From Ilumatobacter sp. (GTDB taxonomy: Bacteria; Actinomycetota; Acidimicrobiia; Acidimicrobiales; Ilumatobacteraceae), in NCBI GenBank assembly GCA_007693335.1, contig REDU01000159.1, positions 1 to 64,000 on the forward strand: a DNA stretch of 64,000 nt, written 5' to 3'. Under the pieces are notes generated by a model that did no database searches, had not been told where the DNA came from, and worked only from the letters and a program-made list of their open reading frames with translations. Positions 26,677 to 35,942 of this stretch are shown one piece after another (positions within the stretch are counted from its first letter, which is position 1; the number at the start of each line of letters is the position of its first letter). The position numbers and the translations under genes are program-made.

Positions 26677-27272
26677 GCAGCTACGACGGCAGCTACGACG
26701 ACGACTACGACGAGATCGACGACGAATATCCCGAGCCCGGCGCACCCGGCGGGTACGTGGGTGATGCCGAGACGTTGCTGCGTCGCGCCGTCGACATCGT
26801 CGCCACGGCGCCCACGATGCCGTTGTCGTCGTCGCCCCGCATCGACCGTGACGAGATCATCGAACTGCTGGAAGAGGCGCTCGGTCGTCTCCCCGCCGAG
26901 TTGCGTGAGGCCCGCTGGATGCTGAAGGAGCGCCAGGAGTTCGTGGCCAAGACGCGTCGTGAAGCCGACGAGCTGCTGGAGGCGGCTCGGGTGCAGGCCG
27001 AGCGGATGGTGCAGCGTACCGAGGTGGTACGTGCCGCCGAGCAGCGAGCCCGTCAGGTGATGGACACCGCCGAGAACGACTCACGCCGTCTGAAGCTCGA
27101 GACCGAGGACTTCCTCGACCAGCGCCTCGGGAGCTTCGAGATCCTGCTCGACCGGCTCCAGAAGACCGTCGCCTCCGGTCGTCAGAAGCTGTCGATCGGC
27201 AACTCCGCCGAACACGTCGTGATCGATCCCGACGACGATCCCACCAAGGGATTCTTCGATCAGGACCGCTGA
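26673..27272 (+). CDS. Coiled-coil protein of unknown function
   Basis: The 199-residue protein begins with a very acidic, tyrosine-rich segment (YDDDYDEIDDEYPEP), followed by about 120 residues of charged heptad-like helix (LREARWMLKERQEFVAKTRR, EAARVQAERMVQRTE). It resembles the ATP-synthase-b-like or DivIVA-like coiled-coil proteins found between coaD and the DUF177 gene in actinobacteria. It has no membrane segment. It overlaps coaD by four bases and lies one base before the YceD-like gene. A structural or cell-envelope scaffold role is only a guess. Confidence 0.75.
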   Translation: MSSYDGSYDDDYDEIDDEYPEPGAPGGYVGDAETLLRRAVDIVATAPTMPLSSSPRIDRDEIIELLEEALGRLPAELREARWMLKERQEFVAKTRREADELLEAARVQAERMVQRTEVVRAAEQRARQVMDTAENDSRRLKLETEDFLDQRLGSFEILLDRLQKTVASGRQKLSIGNSAEHVVIDPDDDPTKGFFDQDR

Positions 27273-27273
27273 C

Positions 27274-27801
27274 GTGCAGGCCGCTCTGCGGGCGTTACGC
27301 CTGAACACCGTCGAACTGCTCCGTCAGCCGGGGCTCCGCCGCGATGTCGACGTGGCCCTCGCTCCGGCCGATCTCGACGTGACCGATGAGCGGCTCGTGG
27401 GCGACGTCGTGGTGGCGCTCGCGGCCGAGTCGACCGTGGACGGGATCGTGGTGTCGGGCACGGTGGGCGTGCGCTGGGGGGACGAGTGTCGGCGCTGTCT
27501 CGCCGCCGTCGAACGGCGCCAGGCGATGGAGGTGAACGAGCTGTACCAGGACGAGGTGGTCGACGACGACGCCTTCGAACTCGGGCGCGATGCACTCGAT
27601 CTCTCCTCCACCGTCCGTGACGCCGTGGTGCTCGCGCTCGCCGATCCGCCGCCGTTGTGCCGCGACGACTGCGCTGGCATCTGCCCGGTCTGTGGGGCCG
27701 ACCGGAACCTGGCGACGTGCGGGTGTGACACGGTCGTGCGTGATGACCGATGGGCGGCACTCGAGCAGCTCGACCTCGAGGCTCCCGACGACCTGAACTG
27801 A
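27274..27801 (+). CDS. YceD/DUF177 family protein
   Basis: This 175-residue protein has the DUF177 features: [17 protein letters not shown], followed by ELYQDEV, and a C-terminal [17 protein letters not shown] with paired cysteines, probably zinc-binding. DUF177 genes almost always precede rpmF, as here, and have been linked to 23S rRNA accumulation in plants and bacteria. GTG at 27274 lies one base after the previous stop. Confidence 0.88.
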   Translation: MQAALRALRLNTVELLRQPGLRRDVDVALAPADLDVTDERLVGDVVVALAAESTVDGIVVSGTVGVRWGDECRRCLAAVERRQAMEVNELYQDEVVDDDAFELGRDALDLSSTVRDAVVLALADPPPLCRDDCAGICPVCGADRNLATCGCDTVVRDDRWAALEQLDLEAPDDLN

Positions 27802-27829
27802 TCCGGGTGTCGCCGGGCCGTCACGCCGC

Positions 27830-27868
27830 TATCGTGGTGCGGCCCAACGTCACGAGGGAGTCCGAACG
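27830..27868 (+). promoter_or_regulatory. rpmF promoter and leader
   Basis: TATCGT (27830-27835) would start transcription near 27842, and GAGGGAG (27855-27861) is a strong ribosome binding site 8 bases before the GTG. This gene is leadered, unlike many neighbours. Confidence 0.45.
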
Positions 27869-28048
27869 GTGGCCGTTCCGAAGAAGAAGACATCGAAGTC
27901 GAAGACCCGCAGCCGGCGTGCCAGCGCGTGGAAGCTCAACGCGCCCGCCCGCAGCATCTGCCCGCGTTGTGGTGCCGCCAAGACCCCACACACGGTGTGC
28001 CCGTCGTGCGGCTGGTACAAGAACCGCGTCGTGGTCGACGTCGGCTGA
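27869..28048 (+). CDS. rpmF: 50S ribosomal protein L32
   Basis: A 59-residue protein starting [17 protein letters not shown] after GTG, with the zinc-binding form of L32 ([20 protein letters not shown]). It follows the DUF177 gene and precedes plsX, the classical yceD-rpmF-plsX order. The Cys4 form implies a zinc requirement. Confidence 0.95.
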   Translation: MAVPKKKTSKSKTRSRRASAWKLNAPARSICPRCGAAKTPHTVCPSCGWYKNRVVVDVG

Positions 28049-28061
28049 CATCACCCACCTG

Positions 28062-29042
28062 ATGCTCCCCGTCGCGGTCGACGCCATGGGCGGCGACCAC
28101 GCACCCGGCACGATCGTGGCCGGAGCACTGGCCGCCCATGCCGTGGGCGTTCCCGTGGTCCTCGTCGGCCCGTCCGATCTCGGCGAGCGGGTCGACATCG
28201 GCGGACTCGAGCTGATCTCCGCCAGCGAGGTCATCGAGATGCACGACGATGCCGCCCAGGGCGTCCGTCGCAAGAAGGATTCGACCCTCGTCCGTGCCGC
28301 CGAGGCGGTGCGCGACGGACGGGCCAGCGCCATGATCTCGGCCGGGAACACCGGCGCCACGATGGCCTCGGCGCTGCTCCGGATGGGACGCATCAAGGGC
28401 GTGATGAGGCCGGCCATCGCCACCCCGATCCCCGTGCCGGGGGCGGGTCCCACCGTGCTGCTCGACGCAGGGGCGAACGCGGAGGTCCAGGCGGAGTGGC
28501 TGGTGCAGTTCGCCCAGATGGGTTCGGTGTACGCCCGCCACCGCTTCGACATCACGACACCACGCGTCGGGCTGCTGTCGATCGGCGAGGAGCCCGGGAA
28601 GGGCGACTCGCTGCGGAAGGAGGCCTACGAGCTGCTGGCCGTCGCCGCGGGCATCGAGTTCATCGGCAACGTCGAGGGACGCGACGTCATGACCGACACG
28701 GCCGATGTGATCGTGACCGACGGCTTCACCGGCAACGTCGTGCTCAAGACGCTCGAGGGCGGCATGAAGACGGTCGTCAGCGCGTTGCTCGCCGCGTTCG
28801 CCGCCGAAGCGCACTACAAGCCGCACGCCGACGCCCTGTTGCCGGCACTGCTCCCGCTCTACGAGACACTCGATCCCGAGACCTACGGCGGAGCGATCCT
28901 GCTCGGCGTCGACGGGGTCTGCATCATCTCGCACGGTTCGTCCAGCGAACGGGCGATGTTCAACGGCATCGACGTGGCGCGCGAGATGGTCGAGGCCGAC
29001 ATCGTGTCCGAGATCCGCGCCACCATCGCCGGCGAGCTCTGA
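28062..29042 (+). CDS. plsX: Phosphate acyltransferase PlsX
   Basis: At 326 residues it has all PlsX landmarks: VAVDAMGGDHAPGTIVAGAL, ISAGNTGATMASALL, VLLDAGANAEVQAEWLVQF, SIGEEPGKGD and VTDGFTGNVVLKTLEG. It makes acyl-phosphate from acyl-ACP for phospholipid synthesis at the membrane. ATG at 28062 is 13 bases downstream of rpmF, and an acyl carrier protein gene follows. Confidence 0.95.
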   Translation: MLPVAVDAMGGDHAPGTIVAGALAAHAVGVPVVLVGPSDLGERVDIGGLELISASEVIEMHDDAAQGVRRKKDSTLVRAAEAVRDGRASAMISAGNTGATMASALLRMGRIKGVMRPAIATPIPVPGAGPTVLLDAGANAEVQAEWLVQFAQMGSVYARHRFDITTPRVGLLSIGEEPGKGDSLRKEAYELLAVAAGIEFIGNVEGRDVMTDTADVIVTDGFTGNVVLKTLEGGMKTVVSALLAAFAAEAHYKPHADALLPALLPLYETLDPETYGGAILLGVDGVCIISHGSSSERAMFNGIDVAREMVEADIVSEIRATIAGEL

Positions 29043-29067
29043 GACATCACGACCGGTCGACGATCGG

Positions 29068-29073
29068 TAGACT
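29068..29073 (+). promoter_or_regulatory. -10 box, acyl carrier protein gene
   Basis: TAGACT ends 8 bases before the GTG at 29082. Confidence 0.45.
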
Positions 29074-29081
29074 CGGCGATC

Positions 29082-29378
29082 GTGCCTGCTGAGACCCACG
29101 TGGAACAGGGCCCGTTGGGGCGTGACGAGATCTTCGAGATCGTGCGCGACCGACTGGCCGACATCTTGGAGATCGAACCCTCGTCGATCGGCGAGGGCCA
29201 GTCGTTCGCCGACGATCTCGACGCCGACTCGCTCGCGTTGATCGAGTTGGTCGAGGCGCTCGAGGAGGAGCTGGCCGATCGAACGGTGGGGTTCCGGATC
29301 GAGGACGAAGACCTCGAAGACCTCAAGACGGTGCGTGATGCCGTCGACTACGTGCACGAGCGCACGCGCGACAGCTGA
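29082..29378 (+). CDS. acpP: Acyl carrier protein
   Basis: The 98-residue acidic protein has the phosphopantetheine attachment motif DDLDADSLALIELVE with Ser at the centre. It is slightly longer than E. coli ACP, with an N-terminal extension of about 14 residues and a short loop insertion (ELADRTVGFRIEDED). Between plsX and rnc it sits where acpP is found in many bacteria, so it is likely the fatty-acid synthase carrier, though fabD/fabF are absent here. Confidence 0.88.
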   Translation: MPAETHVEQGPLGRDEIFEIVRDRLADILEIEPSSIGEGQSFADDLDADSLALIELVEALEEELADRTVGFRIEDEDLEDLKTVRDAVDYVHERTRDS

Positions 29379-29394
29379 CGCCGAACGGGTCGTC

Positions 29395-30189
29395 ATGTCG
29401 TCGTCGAGGCCTTCGCCGGATCCCCGTCCCGTTGCTGCCGACGACTCGCTCGCAGCGTTGGTCGAGCGGCTCGGTCACGAGTTCGCCGATCCCGGTCTGC
29501 TCCGGCGTGCGATGGCCCACCGGTCGTGGGTGGCCGAGACCCCGGGATCGCTGAGCAACGAGCGCCTCGAGTTCCTGGGCGATGCCGTGCTCGGCTGGGT
29601 CGTGGCCGATCTCGTGTACGGGCGTTTCTCCGACCTGCCCGAGGGCGCGCTGACCGACCTGCGCAAGAGCGTGGTGAACGCCGGAGCGCTGGCCGAGGTG
29701 GCGGTCGAACTCGACCTCGGCCGGCATCTGTTGCTGGGGAAGGGCGAAGACGCAGCGGGGGGCCGGGAGAAGACCTCGATCCTGTCCGATGCGTTCGAAG
29801 CGGTGCTGGGCGCGGTGTACGTGGATGGTGGTACCGAGGTGGCGTACCAGGTCGTGGAGCGGTTCATCGGACCGCGGCTGGTCGAGGCCGTCGGCACGCT
29901 CGACCGGCTCGATTTCAAGTCGTCGCTCCAGGAACTCACGGCGCGCCTGGGTCGCGGCGCCCCGGAGTACCTGCTGACATCCGACGGCCCCGACCACGCG
30001 AAGCGTTTCCGCGCCGAGGTGTGGGTCGATCGGGGCCGGCTCGGCATCGGCGAGGGTCGATCGAAGAAGACGGCCGAGCAGGCGGCCGCCGCCGCAGCCC
30101 TCGCGGGGCTCGAGACCGAGGCCGAGGCCGCCGACGCCGCCGACGGTCGTGGCGGCGTCGACGGCGCGTCGGGTGCCGTGGCCGGCTGA
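29395..30189 (+). CDS. rnc: Ribonuclease III
   Basis: A 264-residue protein with the signature NERLEFLGDAVLGWVVADLV (catalytic Glu/Asp), SDAFEAVLGAVYVDGG, and a C-terminal double-stranded RNA-binding domain (about 170-240, FKSSLQELTARLGRGAPEYL). An alanine/glycine-rich tail extends the end. It cleaves rRNA precursors and other double-stranded RNA. The ATG at 29395 is preferred over the upstream frame, which overlaps acpP. Confidence 0.93.
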   Translation: MSSSRPSPDPRPVAADDSLAALVERLGHEFADPGLLRRAMAHRSWVAETPGSLSNERLEFLGDAVLGWVVADLVYGRFSDLPEGALTDLRKSVVNAGALAEVAVELDLGRHLLLGKGEDAAGGREKTSILSDAFEAVLGAVYVDGGTEVAYQVVERFIGPRLVEAVGTLDRLDFKSSLQELTARLGRGAPEYLLTSDGPDHAKRFRAEVWVDRGRLGIGEGRSKKTAEQAAAAAALAGLETEAEAADAADGRGGVDGASGAVAG

Positions 30190-30193
30190 GCCG

Positions 30194-31045
30194 GTGCCCG
30201 AGCTCCCCGAGGTCGAGACGGTCCGTCGTGGTCTGGCGTCCCGTGTGGTCGGCCGTCGGGTCGAGCACGTCGAGGTCGGCCGGGAACGTACGGTGCGGCG
30301 CACGTCGCGCGAGGCGCTGATCGCCGGCCTCACCGACACCACCATCGTCAGCGCCGACCGGCGGGGGAAGTACCTGCTGTGCCCCCTCGACAGCGGCGAG
30401 ACGTTGATGATCCACCTGCGCATGAGCGGTCGCGTGCTCGTCGTGCCGGCCGGGTCGCCTCGACCGCCGCACACCCACGTGGCGGTCAGGTTGGCCGGGG
30501 CACCGTCGCGCCCGCCCGAGGAGCTGTGGTTCGTCGATCCGCGCACGTTCGGTGAGGTCGTGGTGTACGACCCCGACCGTGTGGCCGTGGAGTTGCCGGA
30601 ACTGGCCCGATTGGGTGTCGATCCGATCGCCGAGGAGTTCACGCGTCGCCAGCTCCGACGGTTGCTCCGCACCCGATCGCGGCAGCTGAAGCAGTTCCTG
30701 CTCGACCAGCACCTCGTGGCCGGCATCGGCAACATCTACGCCGACGAGATCCTCCACGCCGCCCGGCTCCGGCCGCAGCGCCCCTCCGACTCGCTCTCGA
30801 CGATGGCGGAGGCGCGCTTGCACACGGCGGTGCTCGGTGTGTTGAACGCAGCCATCGAGGCGGGCGGCTCCACGCTCCGCGATGCCCAGTACGTGGATCT
30901 GTTCGGGAGTGGGGGTTCGTACCAGGAGGCCCACCGCGTGTACGGCCGGGGCGGTGAGCGGTGTCTGACCTGCGGTGTGGGGTGGGTGCGGCGCATCGTG
31001 GTGGCCCAACGTTCCACGCACTACTGCGCGCGCTGCCAGCGATGA
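30194..31045 (+). CDS. mutM: Formamidopyrimidine-DNA glycosylase
   Basis: GTG at 30194 is followed by PELPEVETVRRGLA, placing the catalytic proline directly after the initiator as MutM requires. MIHLRMSGRVLV and a C-terminal zinc finger (CLTCGVGWVRRIV..CARC) confirm the family. It excises 8-oxoguanine and nicks the strand. It lies four bases after rnc and precedes smc, as in many actinobacteria. Confidence 0.93.
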   Translation: MPELPEVETVRRGLASRVVGRRVEHVEVGRERTVRRTSREALIAGLTDTTIVSADRRGKYLLCPLDSGETLMIHLRMSGRVLVVPAGSPRPPHTHVAVRLAGAPSRPPEELWFVDPRTFGEVVVYDPDRVAVELPELARLGVDPIAEEFTRRQLRRLLRTRSRQLKQFLLDQHLVAGIGNIYADEILHAARLRPQRPSDSLSTMAEARLHTAVLGVLNAAIEAGGSTLRDAQYVDLFGSGGSYQEAHRVYGRGGERCLTCGVGWVRRIVVAQRSTHYCARCQR

Positions 31046-31066
31046 GCCGGCCGTGCGCACGATGAG

Positions 31067-31091
31067 GTCGCCCGCAGGGGTGTCGGGCGAC
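31067..31091 (+). terminator. Possible hairpin after mutM
   Basis: GTCGCCCG (31067-31074) and CGGGCGAC (31084-31091) form a perfect eight-base stem with a nine-base loop, 22 bases after the mutM stop. There is no T-run, so it may be a processing site rather than an intrinsic terminator. Confidence 0.3.
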
Positions 31092-31136
31092 GGAGAGCGG
31101 CGTCGCGAGAACCCGGAGGAGGGGTGGTCCACCCAC

Positions 31137-31142
31137 TAGCGT
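31137..31142 (+). promoter_or_regulatory. -10 box, smc
   Basis: TAGCGT ends 10 bases before the GTG at 31153 and covers the in-frame GTG at 31141, so the later GTG is preferred. Confidence 0.4.
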
Positions 31143-31152
31143 GGTCGGAACC

Positions 31153-34100
31153 GTGTTCCTGAAGAGTCTCACCCTCAAGGGCTTCAAGTCGTTCGCCGAA
31201 TCGACCACGTTGGTGCTCGAGCCCGGCGTGACCGTCGTGGTCGGGCCGAACGGCAGTGGGAAGTCGAACGTCGTCGACGCCATCGCGTGGGTACTCGGCG
31301 CGCAGGCACCCAAGTCGGTCCGTAGTCAGAAGATGGACGACGTGATCTTCGCCGGCACCGCCAAGCGTTCGGCGCTCGGACGGGCCGAGGTCAGCCTCAC
31401 CATCGACAACTCGGCCGGGCTGCTCGGCGTCGAGTTCAGCGAGGTGACGGTCAGCCGGATCCTGTTCCGCTCCGGCGACAGCGAGTACTCGATCAACGGT
31501 GTGCCGTGCCGTCTGCTCGACGTGCAGGAGCTGCTGTCCGATGCCGGCGTGGGCCGTCAACAACACGTGATCGTGAGCCAGGGCCAGATCGACGGGGTGC
31601 TGAACGCTCGTCCCGAGGATCGTCGTTCGATCATCGAGGAGGCCGCCGGCGTCCTCAAGTTCCGCAAACGCAAGGAGAAGGCCGAGCGTCGGATCGAGGC
31701 CACCGAGGCCAACCTGCTGCGGGTGCAGGACCTGCTGCGTGAGGTGCGCCGTCAGCTCCGTCCGCTCGAGCGGCAGGCGGAGGCGGCACAGCGACACGGT
31801 GTGCTCGTGGCCGAACTCGACACCCTCCGGTTGTTCGTGTCGGGTCGCGAGATCGCCGGACTGCGCACCAAGCTCGGTGCCATCGCCGGTGACCGGCTGG
31901 CCGCCGAGCGTTCAGAGGCCGAGGTGAAGCGTCGTCTGGCCGAGCTCGACACCGAGATCATGGCCATCGAGGCCCAACTGTCGGCCCGTGGCCAGAGCGA
32001 CCTCGGGGATCGCCTGGTGCAGGTCGAACAGCTGCGCGAGCGAGCTCGCGGACTCGCGGCCCTGCTCGTCGAGCGCCGTCGATCGATGGAGCGCGACAAG
32101 GGTCAGCTCCTCGACAGTGGGGTGGTGGCGAGCCTCGAGGCCGACGTCGCTCGCTTCCGCGACGAGCACGCCACCGTGCTGCGCGACATCGAGGCGCTCG
32201 CACCCGAGGCCGAGCAGCTCGAAGCCGACGAGGCAGCGTTCCAACGCCACCGCGAGCAGATCACCGGTTCGCTCGGGGACGATCCCGGCGGCGCTCGCGC
32301 CGCCAGCGCGGCCGCCGAGGTCCGAGGAGAACTCCGGTCGGTGCGATCCACCGTCGAGCGCAACGATCGAGACCTCCAGCGGATCACCGAGCGGTGCGAG
32401 CATCTGCGTGACGTGCTCGGTCGTACCGAGGCCGAGGCGGGTCGCCTCCGCCACGAGTGCGCGGCCGTTGAGCAGGTGGAGGCGCCGCTGGTCGATCGGA
32501 TCGAGCGGGCCGAGGCGCTCCGCATCGAGGCGGAGGGCACGCTCGAGGTCGCTGCGGCCCAACGACAACGTTCGGCGGAGGCCGCATCGCGGATGTCGGC
32601 CCGGGTCGAGGCCCTGCAGCTCGCGCTCGACGCTGCTCACGCGCGCGCCGGTGCCGAGCGGCTGGCCGACGTCGACGGTGTGCTCGGCACGTTGCTCGAT
32701 CTCGTGGAGGTCGACCCCGGCTGGCAGCCGGCGGTCGAGGCGGCGCTGGGTGAGGCGCTCACCGCCGTCGTGGTCGACGGTGCCGACGCAGGTCGTCGTG
32801 CCCTCGCCGCGCTCGCCGAGTCCGACACCAGCGGTGCCGTACTCGCACTGGGCGTGCGTCCTCCCGCCCGTCGCGCACCGCGCACGGGTGACCCGGTCCG
32901 ACCGCACGTGCGCTCGGGTCGGCCCGGTGTCTCGCCGCTGCTCGACGCGCTGGTGGGTGGCGCCGTCCGGGTGAGCGACACCGCTGCAGCGGTCGAGATC
33001 GCGCTCGAGTTCCCCGACGCCGTGGTCGTGACCGAGTCGGGTGACCGCTTCGGACTCACCGGATGGAGGGTCGGTGCGGCCGCCGGCGGGGCCACCGCCG
33101 CTGCGCTCGAGGATGCCCGTGAGCAGGAGCGACGTGTCGACCAGGAGCTCCGAGTCGCTGAGGCCGCGCTCGCGGACGCGCGCGCCGGGCTCGACTCGGC
33201 GCGTCGGGCCGAGACCGAGGTGGTGGCCGAGCTCGACGCCAACGACGCCCGATTCACAGCCGCATCAGAAGGTCTCGCACGCGCGCAGACCGAGCGGCGC
33301 GAGACGCAGGCCGAGCTCGAGAACCTCGAGCGCTCGGTCGCGGAGCTCACCGCCCACATCGCCGACGAGCGCCGACGGGTGGCCGAGCTCGAGTCGGTGC
33401 TGCCTGCGCTCGACGCCGACGAACAGGCCGAGGCCGACGCCGCTCGGGCGCGAGGCGAGGCCCGAGCCGACCTGGAGGCGCGGGCGGCGGTGCTCGGCTC
33501 CCGGCGTCGCGATCTGGAGGTCCGCAATGCTGGTCTCCACGAGCGACAGCAGTTCCTCGAACGACGACTGGCCGAGACCGAGCTTCGGCTCGAGGCCGAC
33601 CAGGAGGCCCGGGTCGCGGCCGCCGGGCGGCGCGAGCAGCTCGAGCGCTCGATCGTGGCCGTCGATCGCATCGGGATGCTGGTGGACGATCATCGTCGGG
33701 TGATCGACGTCGAGCACGCCCGCCTCGCCGAGATCCGTCGTCGCCAGAGCGAGGCCGTTCGTGATCTGAGTGATCGGCTCGACGCCCATCGTCGCGAGCG
33801 CTCCGAATCCGAGCGGCGCCTCGAGGAGCTGCGAGAACGGTCGCGTCGAAGCGACATCGACGACGCGGAGACCAAGTTGCGCCTCGAGACCGCCATCGAG
33901 GCGTTGCGTCGCGACCTCGACGTCGAGCCCGATGTGGCCGTCGCCGCTCCCGCGCCCACGGTTCCCGAGGGCACCACGCCGGCCGCCCGGATGCGCGAAC
34001 TCGACCGTGAGCTGCGCCTGATGGGTCCGATCAACCCGTTGGCACTCGAGGAGTTCAACGAACTCCAGCAGCGCCATCAGTTCCTCGAGGCCCAACTCGA

Positions 34101-34623
34101 GGATGTCAGATCGACCCGCCGCGACCTGTCGCGCGTGATCCGGGCGGTCGATGCCGAGATCCAGAGTGTGTTCGCCGGAGCGTTCGCCGACGTGGCCGCG
34201 AACTTCACGCACCTGTTCTCGATGTTGTTCCCGGGAGGATCGGGCTCGCTCAGCCTGACGAACCCCGACGACCTGTTGAACACCGGCATCGAGGTCGAGG
34301 CTCGGCCGAGCGGCAAGAACGTCAAGAAGCTGTCGCTGCTGTCGGGCGGCGAGCGGAGCCTCACGGCTCTCGCGTTCCTGTTCGCGGTGTTCCGCAGCCG
34401 GCCCTCCCCGTTCTACGTGATGGACGAGGTCGAGGCCGCGCTCGACGACGTGAACCTCCATCGGTTCCTCGGGCTCATCGACGAGTTCCGCAAGGAGGCA
34501 CAGCTCATGATCGTGAGCCATCAGAAGCGCACCATGGAGGCGGGCGACTGCCTCCTGGGCGTGACGATGCAACCCGGCGGCTCCTCCAAGGTGATCGTCG
34601 AACGCGTCGGCTCCGCCGCCTGA
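31153..34623 (+). CDS. smc: Chromosome segregation protein SMC
   Basis: A 1156-residue SMC ATPase. Walker A is VVVGPNGSGKSNVVDAI (residues about 28-44); long coiled coils flank a hinge at about 480-640 (LADVDGVLGTLLDLVEV through VTESGDRFGLTGWRVG); the C-terminal head has LLSGGERSLTALAFLFAV and the Walker B FYVMDEVEAALDD. It condenses and segregates chromosomes with ScpA/ScpB, which are not in the window. ftsY follows, the common smc-ftsY arrangement. Confidence 0.96.
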   Translation: MFLKSLTLKGFKSFAESTTLVLEPGVTVVVGPNGSGKSNVVDAIAWVLGAQAPKSVRSQKMDDVIFAGTAKRSALGRAEVSLTIDNSAGLLGVEFSEVTVSRILFRSGDSEYSINGVPCRLLDVQELLSDAGVGRQQHVIVSQGQIDGVLNARPEDRRSIIEEAAGVLKFRKRKEKAERRIEATEANLLRVQDLLREVRRQLRPLERQAEAAQRHGVLVAELDTLRLFVSGREIAGLRTKLGAIAGDRLAAERSEAEVKRRLAELDTEIMAIEAQLSARGQSDLGDRLVQVEQLRERARGLAALLVERRRSMERDKGQLLDSGVVASLEADVARFRDEHATVLRDIEALAPEAEQLEADEAAFQRHREQITGSLGDDPGGARAASAAAEVRGELRSVRSTVERNDRDLQRITERCEHLRDVLGRTEAEAGRLRHECAAVEQVEAPLVDRIERAEALRIEAEGTLEVAAAQRQRSAEAASRMSARVEALQLALDAAHARAGAERLADVDGVLGTLLDLVEVDPGWQPAVEAALGEALTAVVVDGADAGRRALAALAESDTSGAVLALGVRPPARRAPRTGDPVRPHVRSGRPGVSPLLDALVGGAVRVSDTAAAVEIALEFPDAVVVTESGDRFGLTGWRVGAAAGGATAAALEDAREQERRVDQELRVAEAALADARAGLDSARRAETEVVAELDANDARFTAASEGLARAQTERRETQAELENLERSVAELTAHIADERRRVAELESVLPALDADEQAEADAARARGEARADLEARAAVLGSRRRDLEVRNAGLHERQQFLERRLAETELRLEADQEARVAAAGRREQLERSIVAVDRIGMLVDDHRRVIDVEHARLAEIRRRQSEAVRDLSDRLDAHRRERSESERRLEELRERSRRSDIDDAETKLRLETAIEALRRDLDVEPDVAVAAPAPTVPEGTTPAARMRELDRELRLMGPINPLALEEFNELQQRHQFLEAQLEDVRSTRRDLSRVIRAVDAEIQSVFAGAFADVAANFTHLFSMLFPGGSGSLSLTNPDDLLNTGIEVEARPSGKNVKKLSLLSGGERSLTALAFLFAVFRSRPSPFYVMDEVEAALDDVNLHRFLGLIDEFRKEAQLMIVSHQKRTMEAGDCLLGVTMQPGGSSKVIVERVGSAA

Positions 34624-34715
34624 TCGCCCTCGCCCGTCCGCCGCGTCCACCCGGCCGGGATCGACACAGTGGTCGGCAATGCCGGGGGACAGGGGGTCGT
34701 GAGCCGTGAGGCGGG

Positions 34716-34721
34716 TAGCGT
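34716..34721 (+). promoter_or_regulatory. -10 box, ftsY
   Basis: TAGCGT ends 9 bases before the ATG at 34731. Confidence 0.45.
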
Positions 34722-34730
34722 CGGGCGGCG

Positions 34731-35897
34731 ATGGATCTGCAGTGGTTGTTCGTCGTCCTCATCGCCGTCGTGGTCGTGTTCGGCATCGGCGTGTTGGTGG
34801 TCAATCGGCGTCGAGCCGACCACGGTGGTCCGACCGCACCGCCTCGGGACCGGCCGGCGGTGCCGCCCGATCGCTCCGATCCGTCGGCTCCCGAGGCCGA
34901 GGCCGAGGACGGCCGAGCCGGCGACACGCTGGTCGAGGAGCGGCCACCCACGGAACCGGCGGTGGAGGCGCCGCCCGCGCCACCGGTCGAACCGGTCACG
35001 CTGCGCGGTCGGATGTCGAAGGCACGTGCCAGTCTGGCGGGGGCGTTCGCCGGCGTCCGCAGCCGCAGCGGTATCGATGCCGAGACCTGGGACGAGCTGG
35101 AGGAGGCCCTGCTGCGCGCCGACGTGGGTGTGCGCGTGACCGATGCGCTGCTCGATGAACTCCGTGGCAGGGTCGAGCGTGCCGAGATCACCGAGCCCGA
35201 CGCCCTGCTCGACGCGCTGCAGACCGAGATGTCGACCCGGCTCTCGACGGCCGATCGGTCACTGGCAGTACCAGACGGCTCAGAAGGCCCCGATGTCTGG
35301 CTCTTCGTCGGTGTGAACGGCGTCGGGAAGACCACGACCATCGGCAAGATCGCCCAGCAGCAGATCACGGAGGGACGTTCGGTGCTCATGGCTGCCGGCG
35401 ACACGTTCCGGGCGGCGGCCGCGGAGCAGCTCGCCACCTGGGCCGAGCGCGCCGGGGCGGAGTTCGTGCGGGGCACCGAGGGTGGTGATCCGTCGTCGGT
35501 GATCTTCGACGGGGTCGAACGGGCGGCGGCTCGTGGCGTGCAGCTCGTGCTGGCCGATACTGCCGGGCGCCTGCACACCAAGACGAACCTGATGGACGAG
35601 CTCCGCAAGGTGCGTCGGGTGGCCGAGAAGGGCGCCGGTCGGGTGACCGAGACGTTGCTGGTGATCGATGCCACGACCGGTCAGAACGGGCTGGCCCAAG
35701 CCCGTGAGTTCGGTGAGGCGACCCAGGTGACCGGTGTGGTGCTCAGCAAGCTCGACGGTTCGGCCAAGGGCGGCATCGTGTTCGCCATCGAGACCGAGCT
35801 CGGCATCCCGGTCAAGCTGGTCGGTGTGGGCGAGACCATCGACGATCTCCTCCCGTTCGACCCCGACGAGTTCGTGGCGGCGCTCTTCGCCGCCTGA
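34731..35897 (+). CDS. ftsY: Signal recognition particle receptor FtsY
   Basis: The protein starts with a membrane helix (WLFVVLIAVVVVFGIGVLVV), then a proline/glutamate-rich acidic A domain, and the NG domain (about 90-388) with GVNGVGKTTTIGKIAQQQ, DTAGRLHTKTNLMDEL and SKLDGSAKGG. It docks SRP-ribosome complexes at the membrane. The true transmembrane N-terminus is typical of actinobacteria, unlike the peripheral E. coli protein. Its partner ffh is 1.5 kb downstream. Confidence 0.95.
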   Translation: MDLQWLFVVLIAVVVVFGIGVLVVNRRRADHGGPTAPPRDRPAVPPDRSDPSAPEAEAEDGRAGDTLVEERPPTEPAVEAPPAPPVEPVTLRGRMSKARASLAGAFAGVRSRSGIDAETWDELEEALLRADVGVRVTDALLDELRGRVERAEITEPDALLDALQTEMSTRLSTADRSLAVPDGSEGPDVWLFVGVNGVGKTTTIGKIAQQQITEGRSVLMAAGDTFRAAAAEQLATWAERAGAEFVRGTEGGDPSSVIFDGVERAAARGVQLVLADTAGRLHTKTNLMDELRKVRRVAEKGAGRVTETLLVIDATTGQNGLAQAREFGEATQVTGVVLSKLDGSAKGGIVFAIETELGIPVKLVGVGETIDDLLPFDPDEFVAALFAA

Positions 35898-35942
35898 TCG
35901 AGCTGCGGGAACCGTTCGGGTTCGGCAGACGTCGGATCTGAC

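Noticed and set aside
29335-29394. N-terminal extension of RNase III from 29335
   Set aside because: It overlaps acpP and adds non-homologous residues; ATG 29395 gives the expected length.
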